Assembly: GCA_964036295.1 (NCBI GenBank)
Contig: OZ038464.1
Span: 616,001 to 680,000 of the forward strand
Length of the DNA stretch: 64,000 nucleotides
Source of the DNA: Plumapathes pennacea
Taxonomy: Eukaryota > Cnidaria > Anthozoa > Antipatharia > Myriopathidae
Direction of reading: 5' to 3'
Notes under the pieces: generated by a model
The model's input: only the letters and a program-made list of their open reading frames with translations
What the model was told of the DNA's origin: nothing
The model's database searches: none
Part shown: piece by piece, positions 24,801-39,800 of the stretch
Numbering within the stretch: position 1 is the stretch's first letter
Layout: every line of letters starts with the position of its first letter
Made by a program: the position numbers and the translations under genes

Positions 24801-27800
24801 TCTAATAGTCTAAGGAAGGTTTCCTGAAAGTATCAAGAGTTTTCAATTTTTGGCCAAAATCGGCAAAAAACCCTGTGCTATAGCCTTAGTATTTTGTGAA
24901 AATTCCAAGATTTTTCAACCATCTCAGAATCGCATGAAACTTTCAGGAAACGTTCCTGGGACTATGCCGACGGTTTCTGCATAGTTTTTGTAAACTTTTA
25001 GCCCTCGCGTCGTCAGATATTCGAGAAAATCATGCCCTAATTAAAACATCACACCTTTCGCGCAAAGGAGCCAAATTTAAGCTCCTATATCTGGCCAACG
25101 GATGAAGATAGATAAAGCAAATGTATTGCAAAAAGTCTTCTAATAGTCTAAGGAAGGTTTCCTGAAAGTTTCAAGAGTTTTCAATTTTTGGCCAAAATCG
25201 GCAAAAAACCCTGTGCTATAGCCTTAGTATTTTGTGAAAATTCCAAGATTTTTCGACCATCTCAGAATCGCATGAAACTTTCAGGAAACGTTCCTGGGAC
25301 TATTCCGACGGATTTTGCATAGTTTTTGTAAACTTTTAGGTCGCGCGTCGTCAGATATTCGAGAAAATCATGCCTTACTTAAAACATCACACCTTTCGCG
25401 AAAAGGAGCCAAATATAAGCTCCTATATCTCGCCAACGGATGAAGATAGATAAAGCAAATGTATTGCAAAAAGTCTTGTAATAGTCTAAGGAAGGTTTCC
25501 TGAAAGTTTCAAGAGTTTTCAATTTTTGGCCAAAATCGGCAAAAAACCCTGTGCTATAGCCTTAGTATTTTGTGAAAATTCCAAGATTTTTCAACCATCT
25601 TAGAATCGCATGAAACTTTCAGGAAACGTTTCTGGGACTATGCCGACGGTTTCTGCATAGTTTTTGTAAACTTTTAGGTCGCGCGTCGTCAGATATTCGA
25701 GAAAATCATGCCCTAATTAAAACATCACACCTTTCGCGAAAAGGAGCCAAATTTAAGCTCCTATATCTCGCCAACGGATGAAGATAGATAAAGCAAATGT
25801 ATTGCAAAAAGTCTTGTAATAGTCTAAGGAAGGTTTCCTGAAAGTTTCAAGAGTTTTCAATTTTTGGCCAAAATCGGCAAAAAACCCTGTGCTATAGCCT
25901 TAGTATTTTGTGAAAATTCCAAGATTTTTCGACCATCTCAGAATCGCATGAAACTTTCAGGAAACGTTCCTGGGACTATGCCGACGGATTTTGCATAGTT
26001 TTTGTAAACTTTTAGGCCGTTCGTCGTCAGATATTCGAGAAAATCGTGCCCTAATTAAAACATCACACCTTTCGCGAAAAGGAGCCTAATTTAAGCTATT
26101 ATATCTCGCCAACGGATGAAGATAGATAAAGCAAATGTATTGCAAAAAGTCTTGTAATAGTCTAAGGAAGGTTTCCTGAAAGTTTCAAGAGTTTTCAATT
26201 TTTGGCCAAAATCGGCAAAAAACCCTGTGCTATAGCCTTAGTATTTTGTGAAAATTCCAAGATTTTTCAATCATCTCAGAATCGCATGAAACTTTCAGGA
26301 AACGTTCCTGGGACTATGCCGACGGTTTCTGCATAGTTTTTGTAAACTTTTAGCCCGCGCGTCGTCAGATATTCGAGAAAATCATGCCCTAATTAAAACA
26401 TCACACCTTTCGCGCAAAGGAGCAAAATATAAGCTCCTATATCTCGCCAACGGATGAAGATAGATAAAGCAAATGTATTGCAAAAAGTCTTGTAATAGTC
26501 TAAGGAAGGTTTCCTGAAAGTTTCAAGAGTTTTCAATTTTTGGCCAAAGTCGGCAAAAAACCCTGTGCTATAGCCTTAGTATTTTGTGAAAATTCCAAGA
26601 TTTTTCAACCATCTTAGAATCGCATGAAACTTTCAGGAAACGTTCCTGGGACTATGCCGACGGTTTCTGCATAGTTTTTGTAAACTTTTAGGTCGCGGGT
26701 CGTCAAATATTCGAGAAAATCATGCCCTAATTAAAACATCACACCTTTCGCGCAAAGGAGCCAAATATAAACTCCTATATCTCGCCAACGGATTAAGATA
26801 GATAAAGCAAATGTATTGCAAAAAGTCTTCTAATAGTCTAAGGAAGGTTTCCTGAAAGTTTCAAGAGTTTTCAATTTTTGGCCAAAATCGGCAAAAAACC
26901 CTGTGCTATAGCCTTAGTATTTTGTGAAAATTCCAAGATTTTTCAACCATCTTAGAATCGCATGAAACTTTCAGGAAACGTTCCTGGGACTATTCCGACG
27001 GATTTTGCATAGTTTTTTGTAGACTTTTAGGTCGCGCGTCGTCAGATATTCGAGAAAATCATGCCCTAATTAAAACATCACACCTTTCGCGAAAAGGAGC
27101 CAAATATAAGCTCCTATATCTCGCCAACGGATGAAGATAGATAAAGCAAATGTATTGCAAAAAGTCTTGTAAAAGTGTAAGGAAGGTTTCCTGAAAGTTT
27201 CAAGAGTTTTCAATTTTTGGCCAAAATCGGCAAAAAACCCTGTGCTATAGCCTTAGTATTTTGTGAAAATTCCAAGATTTTTCAACCATCTCAGAATCGC
27301 ATGAAACTTTCAGGAAACGTTCCTGGGACTATGCCGACGGTTTCTGCATAGTTTTTGTAAACTTTTAGGCCGTCCGTCGTCAGATATTCGAGAAACCCAT
27401 GCCCTAATTAAAACATCACACCTTTCGCGCAAAGGAGCCAAATTTAAGCTCCTATATCTCGCCAACGGATGAAGATAGATAAAGCAAATGTATTGCAAAA
27501 AGTCTTGTAATAGTCTAAGGAAGATTTCCTGAAAGTTTCAAGAGTTTTCAATTTTTGGCCAAAATCGGCAAAAAACCCTGTGCTATAGCCTTAGTATTTT
27601 GTGAAAATTCCAAGATTTTTCAACTATCTCAGAATCGCATGAAACTTTCAGGAAACGTTCCTGGGACTATTCTGACGGATTTTGCATAGTTTTTGTAAGC
27701 TTTTAGGTCGCGCGTCGTAAGATATTCGATCAAATCATGCCCTAATTAAAACATCACACCTTTCGCGAAAAGGAGCCAAATATAAGCTCCTATATCTCGC

Positions 27801-30800
27801 CAACGGATGAAGATAGATAAAGCAATTGTATTGCAAAAAGTCTTGTAATAGTCTAAGGAAGGTTTCCTGAAAGTTTCAAGAGTTTTCAATTTTTGGCCAA
27901 AATCGGCAAAAAACCCTGTGCTATAGCCTTAGTATTTTGTGAAAATTCCAAGATTTTTCAACCATCTCAGAATTGCATGAAACTTTCAGGAAACGTTCCT
28001 GGGACTATGCCGACGGTTTCTGCATAGTTTTTGTAAACTTTTAGCCCTCGCGTCGTCAGATATTCGAGAAAATCATGCCCTAATTAAAACATCACACCTT
28101 TCGCGCAAAGGAGCCAAATTTAAGCTCCTATATCTCGCCAACGGATGAAGATAGATAAAGCAAATGTCTTGCAAAAAGTCTTCTAATAGTCTAAGGAAGG
28201 TTTCCTGAAAGTTTCAAGAGTTTTCAATTTTTGGCCAAAATCGGCAAAAAACCCTGTGCTATAGCCTTAGTATTTTGTGAAAATTCCAAGATTTTTCGAC
28301 CATCTTAGAATCGCATGAAACTTTCAGGAAACGTTCCTGGGACTATTCCGACGGATTTTGCATAGTTTTTGTAAACTTTTAGGTCGCGCGTCGTCAGATA
28401 TTCGAGAAAATCATGCCCTACTTAAAACATCACACCTTTCGCGAAAAGGAGCCAAATATAAGCTCCTATATCTCGCCAACGGATGAAGATAGATAAAGCA
28501 AATGTATTGCAAAAAGTCTTCTAATAGTCTAAGGAAGGTTTCCTGAAAGTATCAAGAGTTTTCAATTTTTGGCCAAAATCGGCAAAAAACCCTGTGCTAT
28601 AGCCTTAGTATTTTGTGAAAATTCCAAGATTTTTCAACCATCTCAGAATCGCATGAAACTTTCAGGAAACGTTCCTGGGACTATGCCGACGGTTTCTGCA
28701 TAGTTTTTGTAAACTTTTAGCCCTCGCGTCGTCAGATATTCGAGAAAATCATGCCCTAATTAAAACATCACACCTTTCGCGCAAAGGAGCCAAATTTAAG
28801 CTCCTATATCTCGCCAACGGATGAAGATAGATAAAGCAAATGTATTGCAAAAAGTCTTCTAATAGTCTAAGGAAGGTTTCCTGAAAGTTTCAAGAGTTTT
28901 CAATTTTTGGCCAAAATCGGCAAAAAACCCTGTGCTATAGCCTTAGTATTTTGTGAAAATTCCAAGATTTTTCGACCATCTCAGAATCGCATGAAACTTT
29001 CAGGAAACGTTCCTGGGACTATTCCGACGGATTTTGCATAGTTTTTGTAAACTTTTAGGTCGCGCGTCGTCAGATATTCGAGAAAATCATGCCTTACTTA
29101 AAACATCACACCTTTCGCGAAAAGGAGCCAAATATAAGCTCCTATATCTCGCCAACGGATGAAGATAGATAAAGCAAATGTATTGCAAAAAGTCTTGTAA
29201 TAGTCTAAGGAAGGTTTCCTGAAAGTTTCAAGAGTTTTCAATTTTTGGCCAAAATCGGCAAAAAACCCTGTGCTATAGCCTTAGTATTTTGTGAAAATTC
29301 CAAGATTTTTCAACCATCTTAGAATCGCATGAAACTTTCAGGAAACGTTTCTGGGACTATGCCGACGGTTTCTGCATAGTTTTTGTAAACTTTTAGGTCG
29401 CGCGTCGTCAGATATTCGAGAAAATCATGCCCTAATTAAAACATCACACCTTTCGCGAAAAGGAGCCAAATTTAAGCTCCTATATCTCGCCAACGGATGA
29501 AGATAGATAAAGCAAATGTATTGCAAAAAGTCTTGTAATAGTCTAAGGAAGGTTTCCTGAAAGTTTCAAGAGTTTTCAATTTTTGGCCAAAATCGGCAAA
29601 AAACCCTGTGCTATAGCCTTAGTATTTTGTGAAAATTCCAAGATTTTTCGACCATCTCAGAATCGCATGAAACTTTCAGGAAACGTTCCTGGGACTATGC
29701 CGACGGTTTCTGCATAGTTTTTGTAAACTTTTAGGCCGTCCGTCGTCAGATATTCGAGAAACCCATGCCCTAATTAAAACATCACACCTTTCGCGCAAAG
29801 GAGCCAAATTTAAGCTCCTATATCTCGCCAACGGATGAAGATAGATAAAGCAAATGTATTGCAAAAAGTCTTGTAATAGTCTAAGGAAGATTTCCTGAAA
29901 GTTTCAAGAGTTTTCAATTTTTGGCCAAAATCGGCAAAAAACCCTGTGCTATAGCCTTAGTATTTTGTGAAAATTCCAAGATTTTTCAACTATCTCAGAA
30001 TCGCATGAAACTTTCAGGAAACGTTCCTGGGACTATTCTGACGGATTTTGCATAGTTTTTGTAAGCTTTTAGGTCGCGCGTCGTCAGATATTCGATCAAA
30101 TCATGCCCTAATTAAAACATCACACCTTTCGCGAAAAGGAGCCAAATATAAGCTCCTATATCTCGCCAACGGATGAAGATAGATAAAGCAATTGTATTGC
30201 AAAAAGTCTTGTAATAGTCTAAGGAAGGTTTCCTGAAAGTTTCAAGAGTTTTCAATTTTTGGCCAAAATCGGCAAAAAACCCTGTGCTATAGCCTTAGTA
30301 TTTTGTGAAAATTCCAAGATTTTTCAACCATCTCAGAATTGCATGAAACTTTCAGGAAACGTTCCTGGGACTATGCCGACGGTTTCTGCATAGTTTTTGT
30401 AAACTTTTAGCCCTCGCGTCGTCAGATATTCGAGAAAATCATGCCCTAATTAAAACATCACACCTTTCGCGCAAAGGAGCCAAATTTAAGCTCCTATATC
30501 TCGCCAACGGATGAAGATAGATAAAGCAAATGTATTGCAAAAAGTCTTCTAATAGTCTAAGGAAGGTTTCCTGAAAGTTTCAAGAGTTTTCAATTTTTGG
30601 CCAAAATCGGCAAAAAACCCTGTGCTATAGCCTTAGTATTTTGTGAAAATTCCAAGATTTTTCGACCATCTCAGAATCGCATGAAACTTTCAGGAAACGT
30701 TCCTGGGACTATTCCGACGGATTTTGCATAGTTTTTGTAAACTTTTAGGTCGCGCGTCGTCAGATATTCGAGAAAATCATGCCCTACTTAAAACATCACA

Positions 30801-33800
30801 CCTTTCGCGAAAAGGAGCCAAATATAAGCTCCTATATCTCGCCAACGGATGAAGATAGATAAAGCAAATGTATTGCAAAAAGTCTTCTAATAGTCTAAGG
30901 AAGGTTTCCTGAAAGTATCAAGAGTTTTCAATTTTTGGCCAAAATCGGCAAAAAACCCTGTGCTATAGCCTTAGTATTTTGTGAAAATTCCAAGATTTTT
31001 CAACCATCTCAGAATCGCATGAAACTTTCAGGAAACGTTCCTGGGACTATGCCGACGGTTTCTGCATAGTTTTTGTAAACTTTTAGCCCTCGCGTCGTCA
31101 GATATTCGAGAAAATCATGCCCTAATTAAAACATCACACCTTTCGCGCAAAGGAGCCAAATTTAAGCTCCTATATCTGGCCAACGGATGAAGATAGATAA
31201 AGCAAATGTATTGCAAAAAGTCTTCTAATAGTCTAAGGAAGGTTTCCTGAAAGTTTCAAGAGTTTTCAATTTTTGGCCAAAATCGGCAAAAAACCCTGTG
31301 CTATAGCCTTAGTATTTTGTGAAAATTCCAAGATTTTTCGACCATCTCAGAATCGCATGAAACTTTCAGGAAACGTTCCTGGGACTATTCCGACGGATTT
31401 TGCATAGTTTTTGTAAACTTTTAGGTCGCGCGTCGTCAGATATTCGAGAAAATCATGCCTTACTTAAAACATCACACCTTTCGCGAAAAGGAGCCAAATA
31501 TAAGCTCCTATATCTCGCCAACGGATGAAGATAGATAAAGCAAATGTATTGCAAAAAGTCTTGTAATAGTCTAAGGAAGGTTTCCTGAAAGTTTCAAGAG
31601 TTTTCAATTTTTGGCCAAAATCGGCAAAAAACCCTGTGCTATAGCCTTAGTATTTTGTGAAAATTCCAAGATTTTTCAACCATCTTAGAATCGCATGAAA
31701 CTTTCAGGAAACGTTCCTGGGACTATGCCGACGGTTTCTGCATAGTTTTTGTAAACTTTTAGGTCGCGCGTCGTCAGATATTCGAGAAAATCATGCCCTA
31801 ATTAAAACATCACACCTTTCGCGCAAAGGAGCAAAATATAAGCTCCTATATCTCGCCAACGGATGAAGATAGATAAAGCAAATGTATTGCAAAAAGTCTT
31901 GTAATAGTCTAAGGAAGGTTTCCTGAAAGTTTCAAGAGTTTTCAATTTTTGGCCAAAATCGGCAAATAACCCTGTGCTATAGCCTTAGTATTTTGTGAAA
32001 ATTCGAAGATTTTTGGACCATCTCAGAATCGCATGAAACTTTCAGGAAATGTTCCTGGGACTATTCGGACGGATTTCGCATAGTTTTTGAAAACTTTTAG
32101 GTCGCGCGTCGTCAGATATCTGAGAAAATCATGCCCTACTTAAAACATCACACCTTTCGCGAAAAGGAGCCAAATATAAGCTCCTATATCTCGCCAACGG
32201 ATGAAGATAGATAAAGCAAATGTATTGCAAAAAGTCTTGTAATAGTCTAAGGAAGGTTTCCTGAAAGTTTCAAGAGTTTTCAATTTTTGGCCAAAATCGG
32301 CAAAAAACCCTGTGCTATAGCCTTAGTATTTTGTGAAAATTCCAAGATTTTTCAACCATCTTAGAATCGCATGAAACTTTCAGGAAACGTTCCTGGGACT
32401 ATGCCGACGGTTTCTGCATAGTTTTTGTAAACTTTTAGCCCTCGCGTCGTCAGATATTCGAGAAAATCATGCCCTAATTAAAACATCACACCTTTCGCGC
32501 AAAGGAGCCAAATTTAAGCTCCTATATCTCGCCAACGGATGAAGATAGATAAAGCAAATGTATTGCAAAAAGTCTTGTAATAGTCTAAGGAAGGTTTCCT
32601 GAAAGTTTCAAGAGTTTTCAATTTTTGGCCAAAATCGGCAAAAAACCCTGTGCTATAGCCTTAGTATTTTGTGAAAATTCCAAGATTTTTCAACCATCTC
32701 AGAATCGCATGAAACTTTCAGGAAACGTTCCTGGGACTATTCCGACGGATTTTGCATAGTTTTTGTAAACTTTTATGTCGCGCGTCGTCAGATATTCGAG
32801 AAAATCATGCCCTAATTAAAACATCACACCTTTCGCGCAAAGGAGCCAAATATAAGCTCCTATATCTCGCCAACGGATGAAGATAGATAAAGCAAATGTA
32901 TTGCAAAAAGTCTTCTAATAGTCTAAGGAAGGTTTCCTGAAAGTTTCAAGAGTTTTCAATTTTTGGCCAAAATCGGCAAAAAACCCTGTGCTATAGCCTT
33001 AGTATTTTGTTAAAATTCCAAGATTTTTCGACCATCTTAGAATCGCATGAAACTTTCAGGAAACGTTCCTGGGACTATTCTGACGGATTTTGCATAGTTT
33101 TTGAAAACTTTTAGGTCCCGCGTCGTCAGATATCTGAGAAAATCATGCCCTACTTAAAACATCACACCTTTCGCGAAAAGGAGCCAAATATAAGCTCCTA
33201 TATCTCGCCAACGGATGAAGATACATAAAGCAAATGTATTGCAAAAAGTCTTGTAATAGTCTAAGGAAGGTTTCCTGAAAGTTTCAAGAGTTTTCAATTT
33301 TTGGCCAAAATCGGCAAAAAACCCTGTGCTATAGCCTTAGTATTTTGTGAAAATTCCAAGATTTTTCAACCATCTCAGAATTGCATGAAACTTTCGGGAA
33401 GCGTTCCTGGGACTATGCCGACGGTTTCTGCATAGTTTTTGTAAACTTTTAACCCTCGCGTCGTCAGATATTCGAGAAAATCATGCCCTAATTAAAACAT
33501 CACACCTTTCGCGCAAAGGAGCCAAATTTAAGCTCCTATATCTCGCCAACGGATGAAGATAGATAAAGCAATGCTATTGCAAAAAGTCTTGTAATAGTCT
33601 AAGGAAGGTTTCCTGAAAGTTTCAAGAGTTTTCAATTTTTGGCCAAAATCGGCAAAAAACCCTGTGCTATAGCCTTAGTATTTTGTGAAAATTCCAAGAT
33701 TTTTCAACCATCTCAGAATCGCATGAAACTTTCAGGAAACGTTCCTGGGACTATTCCGACGGATTTTGCATAGTTTTTGTAAACTTTTAGGTAGCGCGTC

Positions 33801-36800
33801 GTCAGATATTCGAGAAAATCATGCCCTAATTAAAACATCACACCTTTCGCGCAAAGGAGCCAAATATAAGCTCCTATATCTCGCCAACGGATGAAGATAG
33901 ATAAAGCAAATGTATTGCAAAAAGTCTTGTAATAGTCTAAGGAAGGTTTCTTGAAAGTTTCAAGAGTTTTCAATTTTTGGCCAAAATCGGCAAAAAACCC
34001 TGTGCTATAGCCTTAGTATTTTGTGAAAATTCCAAGATTTTTCGACCATCTTAGAATCGCATGAAACTTTCAGGAAACGTTCCTGGGACTATTCCGACGG
34101 ATTTTGCATAGTTTTTGAAAACTTTTAGGTCCCGCGTCGTCAGATATCTGAGAAAATCATGCCCTAATTAAAACATCACACCTTTCGCGAAAAGGAGCCA
34201 AATATAAGCTCCTATATCTCGCCAACGGATGAAGATAGATAAAGCAAATGTATTGCAAAAAGTCTTGTAATAGTCTAAGGAAGGTTTCCTGAAAGTTTCA
34301 AGAGTTTTCAATTTTTGGCCAAAATCGGCAAAAAACCCTGTGCTATAGCCTTAGTATTTTGTGAAAATTCCAAGATTTTTCAACCATCTCAGAATTGCAT
34401 GAAACTTTCAGGAAGCCTTCCTGGGACTATGCCGACGGTTTCTGCATAGTTTTTGTAAACTTTTAGCCCTCGCGTCGTCAGATATTCGAGAAAATCATGC
34501 CCTAATTAAAACATCACACCTTTCGCGCAAAGGAGCCAAATTTAAGCTCCTATATCTCGCCAACGGATGAAGATAGATAAAGCAAATGTATTGCAAAAAG
34601 TCTTCTAATAGTCTAAGGAAGGTTTCCTGAAAGTTTCAAGAGTTTTCAATTTTTGGCCAAAATCGGCAAAAAACCCTGTCCTATAGCCTTAGTATTTTGT
34701 GAAAATTCCAAGATTTTTCGATCATCTCAGAATCACATGAAACTTTCAGGAAACGTTCCTGGGACTATTCCGACGGATTGTGCATAGTTTTTGTAAACTT
34801 TTAGGCCGTTCGTCGTCAGATATTCGAGAAAATCATGCCCTAATTAAAACATCACACCTTTCGCGCAAAGGAGCCAAATATAAGCTCCTATATCTCGCCA
34901 ACGGATGAAGATAGATAAAGCAAATCTATTGCAAAAAGTCTTCTAATAGTCTAAGGAAGGTTTCCTGAAAGTTTCAAGAGTTTTCAATTTTTGGCCAAAA
35001 TCGGCAAAAAACCCTGTGCTATAGCCTTAGTATTTTGTGAAAATTCCAAGATTTTTCGACCATCTCAGAATCGCATGAAACTTTCAGGAAACGTTCCTGG
35101 GACTATGCCGACGGTTTTTGCATAGTTTTTGTAAACTTTTAGCCCGCTCGTCCTCAGATATTTGAGAAAATCATGCCCTAATTAATACATCACACCTTTC
35201 GTGCAAAGGAGCCAAATTTAAGCTCTTATATCTCGCTAACGGATGAAGATAGATAAAGCAAATGTATTGCAAAAAGTCTTCTAATAGTCTAAGGAAGGTT
35301 TCCTGAAAGCTTCAAGAGTTTTCAATTTTTGACCAAAATCGGCAAAAAACCCTGTGCTATAGCCTTAGTATTTTGTGAAAATTCCAAGATTTTTCGACCA
35401 TCTCAGAATCGCATGAAACTTTCAGGAAACGTTCCTGGGACTATGCCGACGGTTTTTGCATAGTTTTTGTAAACTTTTAGGCCGTTCGTCGTCAGATATT
35501 CGAGAAAATCATGCCCTAATTAAAACATCACACCTTTCGCGCAAAGGAGCCAAATTTAAGCTCCTATATCTCGCCAATGGATGAAGATAGGTAAAGCAAA
35601 TGTATTGCAAAAAGTCTTCTAATAGTCTAAGGAAGGTTTCCTGAAAGTTTCAAGAGTTTTCAATTTTTGGCCAAAATCGGCAAAAAACCCTGTTCTATAG
35701 CCTTAGTATTTTGTGAAAATTCCAAGATTTTTCGATCATCTCAGAATCACATGAAACTTTCAGGAAACGTTCCTGGGACTATGCCGACGGATTGTGCATA
35801 GTTTTTGTAAACTTTTAGGCCGTTCGTCGTCAGATATTCGAGAAAATCATGCCCTAATTAAAACATCACACCTTTCGCGCAAAGGAGCCAAATATAAGCT
35901 CCTATATCTCGCCAACGGATGAAGATAGATAAAGCAAATCTATTGCAAAAAGTCTTGTAATAGTCTAAGGAAGGTTTCCTGAAAGTTTCAAGAGTTTTCA
36001 ATTTTTGGCCAAAATCGGCAAAAAACCCTGTGCTATAGCCTTAGTATTTTGTGAAAATTCCAAGATTTTTCGACCATCTCAGAATCGCATGAAACTTTCA
36101 GGAAACGTTCCTGGGACTATGCCGACGGTTTGTGCATAGTTTTTGTAAACTTTTAGCCCGCGCGTCCTCAGATATTTGAGAAAATCATGCCCTAATTAAT
36201 ACATCACACCTTTCGTGCAAAGGAGCCAAATTTAAGCTCTTATATCTCGCTAACGGATGAAGATAGATAAAGCAAATCTATTGCAAAAAGTCTTGTAATA
36301 GTCTAAGGAAGGTTTCCTGAAAGCTTCAAGAGTTTTCAATTTTTGACCAAAATCGGCAAAAAACCCTGTGCTATAGCCTTAGTATTTTGTGAAAATTCCA
36401 AGATTATTCGACCATCTCAGAATCGCATGAAACTTTCAGGAAACGTTCCTGGGACTATGCCGACGGTTTTTGCATAGTTTTTGTAAACTTTTAGGCCGTC
36501 CGTCGTCAGATATTCGAGAAAATCATGCCCTAATTAAAACATCACACCTTTCGCGCAAAGGAGCCAAATATAAGCTCCTATATCTCGCCAACGGATGAAG
36601 ATAGATAAAGCAAATGTATTGCAAAAAGTCTTCTAATAGTCTAAGGAAGGTTTCCCGAAAGTTTCAAGAGTTTTCAATTTTTGGCCAAAATCGGCAAAAA
36701 ACCCTGTGCTATAGCCTTAGTATTTTGTGAAAATTCCAAGATTTTTCGACCATCTTAGAATCGCATGAAACTTTCAGGAAACGTTCCTGGGACTATTCTG

Positions 36801-39800
36801 ACGGATTTTGCATAGTTTTTGAAAACTTTTAGGTCCCGCGTCGTCAGATATCTGAGAAAATCATGCCCTACTTAAAACATCACACCTTTCGCGAAAAGGA
36901 GCCAAATATAAGCTCCTATATCTCGCCAACGGATGAAGATAGATAAAGCAAATGTATTGCAAAAAGTCTTGTAATAGTCTAAGGAAGGTTTCCTGAAAGT
37001 TTCAAGAGTTTTCAATTTTTGGCCAAAATCGGCAAAAAACCCTGTGCTATAGCCTTAGTATTTTGTGAAAATTCCAAGATTTTTCAACCATCTCAGAATT
37101 GCATGAAACTTTCAGGAAGCGTTCCTGGGACTATGCCGACGGTTTCTGCATAGTTTTTGTAAACTTTTAGCCCTCGCGTCGTCAGATATTCGAGAAAATC
37201 ATGCCCTAATTAAAACATCACACCTTTCGCGCAAAGGAGCCAAATTTAAGCTCCTATATCTCGCCAACGGATGAAGATAGATAAAGCAATTGTATTGCAA
37301 AAAGTCTTGTAATAGTCTAAGGAAGGTTTCCTGAAAGTTTCAAGAGTTTTCAATTTTTGGCCAAAATCGGCAAAAAACCCTGTGCTATAGCCTTAGTATT
37401 TTGTGAAAATTCCAAGATTTTTCAACCATCTCAGAATTGCATGAAACTTTCAGGAAGCGTTCCTGGGACTACGCCGACGGTTTCTGCATAGTTTTTGTAA
37501 ACTTTTAGCCCTCGCGTCGTCAGATATTCGAGAAAATCATGCCCTAATTAAAACATCACACCTTTCGCGCAAAGGAGCCAAATTTAAGCTCCTATATCTC
37601 GCCAACGGATGAAGATAGATAAAGCAATTGTATTGCAAAAAGTCTTGTAATAGTCTAAGGAAGGTTTCCTGAAAGTTTCAAGAGGTTTCAATTTTTGGCC
37701 AAAATCGGCAAAAAACCCTGTGCTATAGCCTTAGTATTTTGTGAAAATTCCAAGATTTTTCGACCATCTCAGAATCGCATGAAACTTTCAGGAAACGTTC
37801 CTGGGACTATTCCGACGGATTTTGCATAGTTTTTGTAAACTTTTAGGTCGCGCGTCGTCAGATATTCGAGAAAATCATGCCCTAATTAATACATCACACC
37901 TTTCGCGCAAAGGAGCCAAATATAAGCTCCTATATCTCGCCAACGGATGAAGATAGATAAAGCAAATGTATTGCAAAAAGTCTTGTAATAGTCTAAGGAA
38001 GGTTTCCTGAAAGTTTCAAGAGTTTTCAATTTTTGGCCAAAATCGGCAAAAAACCCTGTGCTATAGCCTTAGTATTTTGTGAAAATTCCAAGATTTTTCA
38101 ACCATCTCAGAATTGCATGAAACTTTCAGGAAGCGTTCCTGGGACTATGCCGACGGTTTCTGCATAGTTTTTGTAAACTTTTAGCCCTCGCGTCGTCAGA
38201 TATTCGAGAAAATCATGCCCTAATTAAAACATCACACCTTTCGCGCAAAGGAGCCAAATTTAAGCTCCTATATCTCGCCAACGGATGAAGATAGATAAAG
38301 CAATTGTATTGCAAAAAGTCTTCTAATAGTCTAAGGAAGGTTTCCTGAAAGTTTCAAGAGGTTTCAATTTTTGGCCAAAATCGGCAAAAAACCCTGTGCT
38401 ATAGCCTTAGTATTTTGTGAAAATTCCAAGATTTTTCGACCATCTCAGAATCGCATGAAACTTTCAGGAAACGTTCCTGGGACTATTCCGACGGATTTTG
38501 CATAGTTTTTGTAAACTTTTAGGTCGCGCGTCGTCAGATATTCGAGAAAATCATGCCCTAATTAATACATCACACCTTTCGCGCAAAGGAGCCAAATATA
38601 AGCTCCTATATCTCGCCAACGGATGAAGATAGATAAAGCAAATGTATTGCAAAAAGTCTTGTAATAGTCTAAGGAAGGTTTCCTGAAAGTTTCAAGAGTT
38701 TTCAATTTTTGGCCAAAATCGGCAAAAAACCCTGTGCTATAGCCTTAGTATTTTGTGAAAATTCCAAGATTTTTCGACCATCTCAGAATCGCATGAAACT
38801 TTCAGGAAACGTTCCTGGGACTATGCCGACGGTTTGTGCATAGTTTTTGTAAACTTTTAGCCCGCGCGTCCTCAGATATTTGAGAAAATCATGCCCTAAT
38901 TAATACATCACACCTTTCGTGCAAAGGAGCCAAATTTAAGCTCTTATATCTCGCTAACGGATGAAGATGGATAAAGCAAATGTATTGCAAAAAGTCTTGT
39001 AATAGTCTAAGGAAGGTTTCCTGAAAGTTTCAAGAGTTTTCAATTTTTGACCAAAATCGGCAAAAAACCCTGTGCTATAGCCTTAGTATTTTGTGAAAAT
39101 TCCAAGATTATTCGACCATCTCAGAATCGCATGAAACTTTCAGAAAACGTTCCTGGGACTATGCCGACGGTTTTTGCATCGTTTTTTTAAACTCTTAGGC
39201 CGTCCGTCGTCAGATATTCGAGTAAATCATGCCCTAATTAAAACATCACACCTTTCGCGAAAAGGAGCCAAATATAAGCTCCTATATCTCGCCAACGGAT
39301 GAAGATAGATAAAGCAAATGTATTGCATAAAGTCTTGTAATAGTCTAAGGAAGGTTTCCTGAAAGTTTCAAGAGTTTTCAATTTTTGGCCAAAATCGGCA
39401 AAAAACCCTGTGCTATAGCCTTAGTATTGTGTGAAAATTCCAAGATTTTTCAACCATCTCAGAATTGCATGAAACTTTCAGGAAACGTTCCTGGGACTAT
39501 GCCGACGGTTTTTGCATAGTTTTTGTAAACTTTTAGGCCGCTCGTCGTCAGATATTCGAGAAAATCATGCCCTAATTAAAACATCACACCTTTCGCGCAA
39601 AGGAGCCAAATATAAGCTCCTATATCTCGCCAACGGATGAAGATAGATAAAGCAAATGTATTGCAAAAAGTCTTCTAATAGTCTAAGGAAGGTTTCCTGA
39701 AAGTTTCAAGAGTTTTCAATTTTTGGCCAAAATCGGCAAAAAACCCTGTGCTATAGCCTTAGTATTTTGTGAAAATTCCAAGATTTTTCGATCATCTCAG

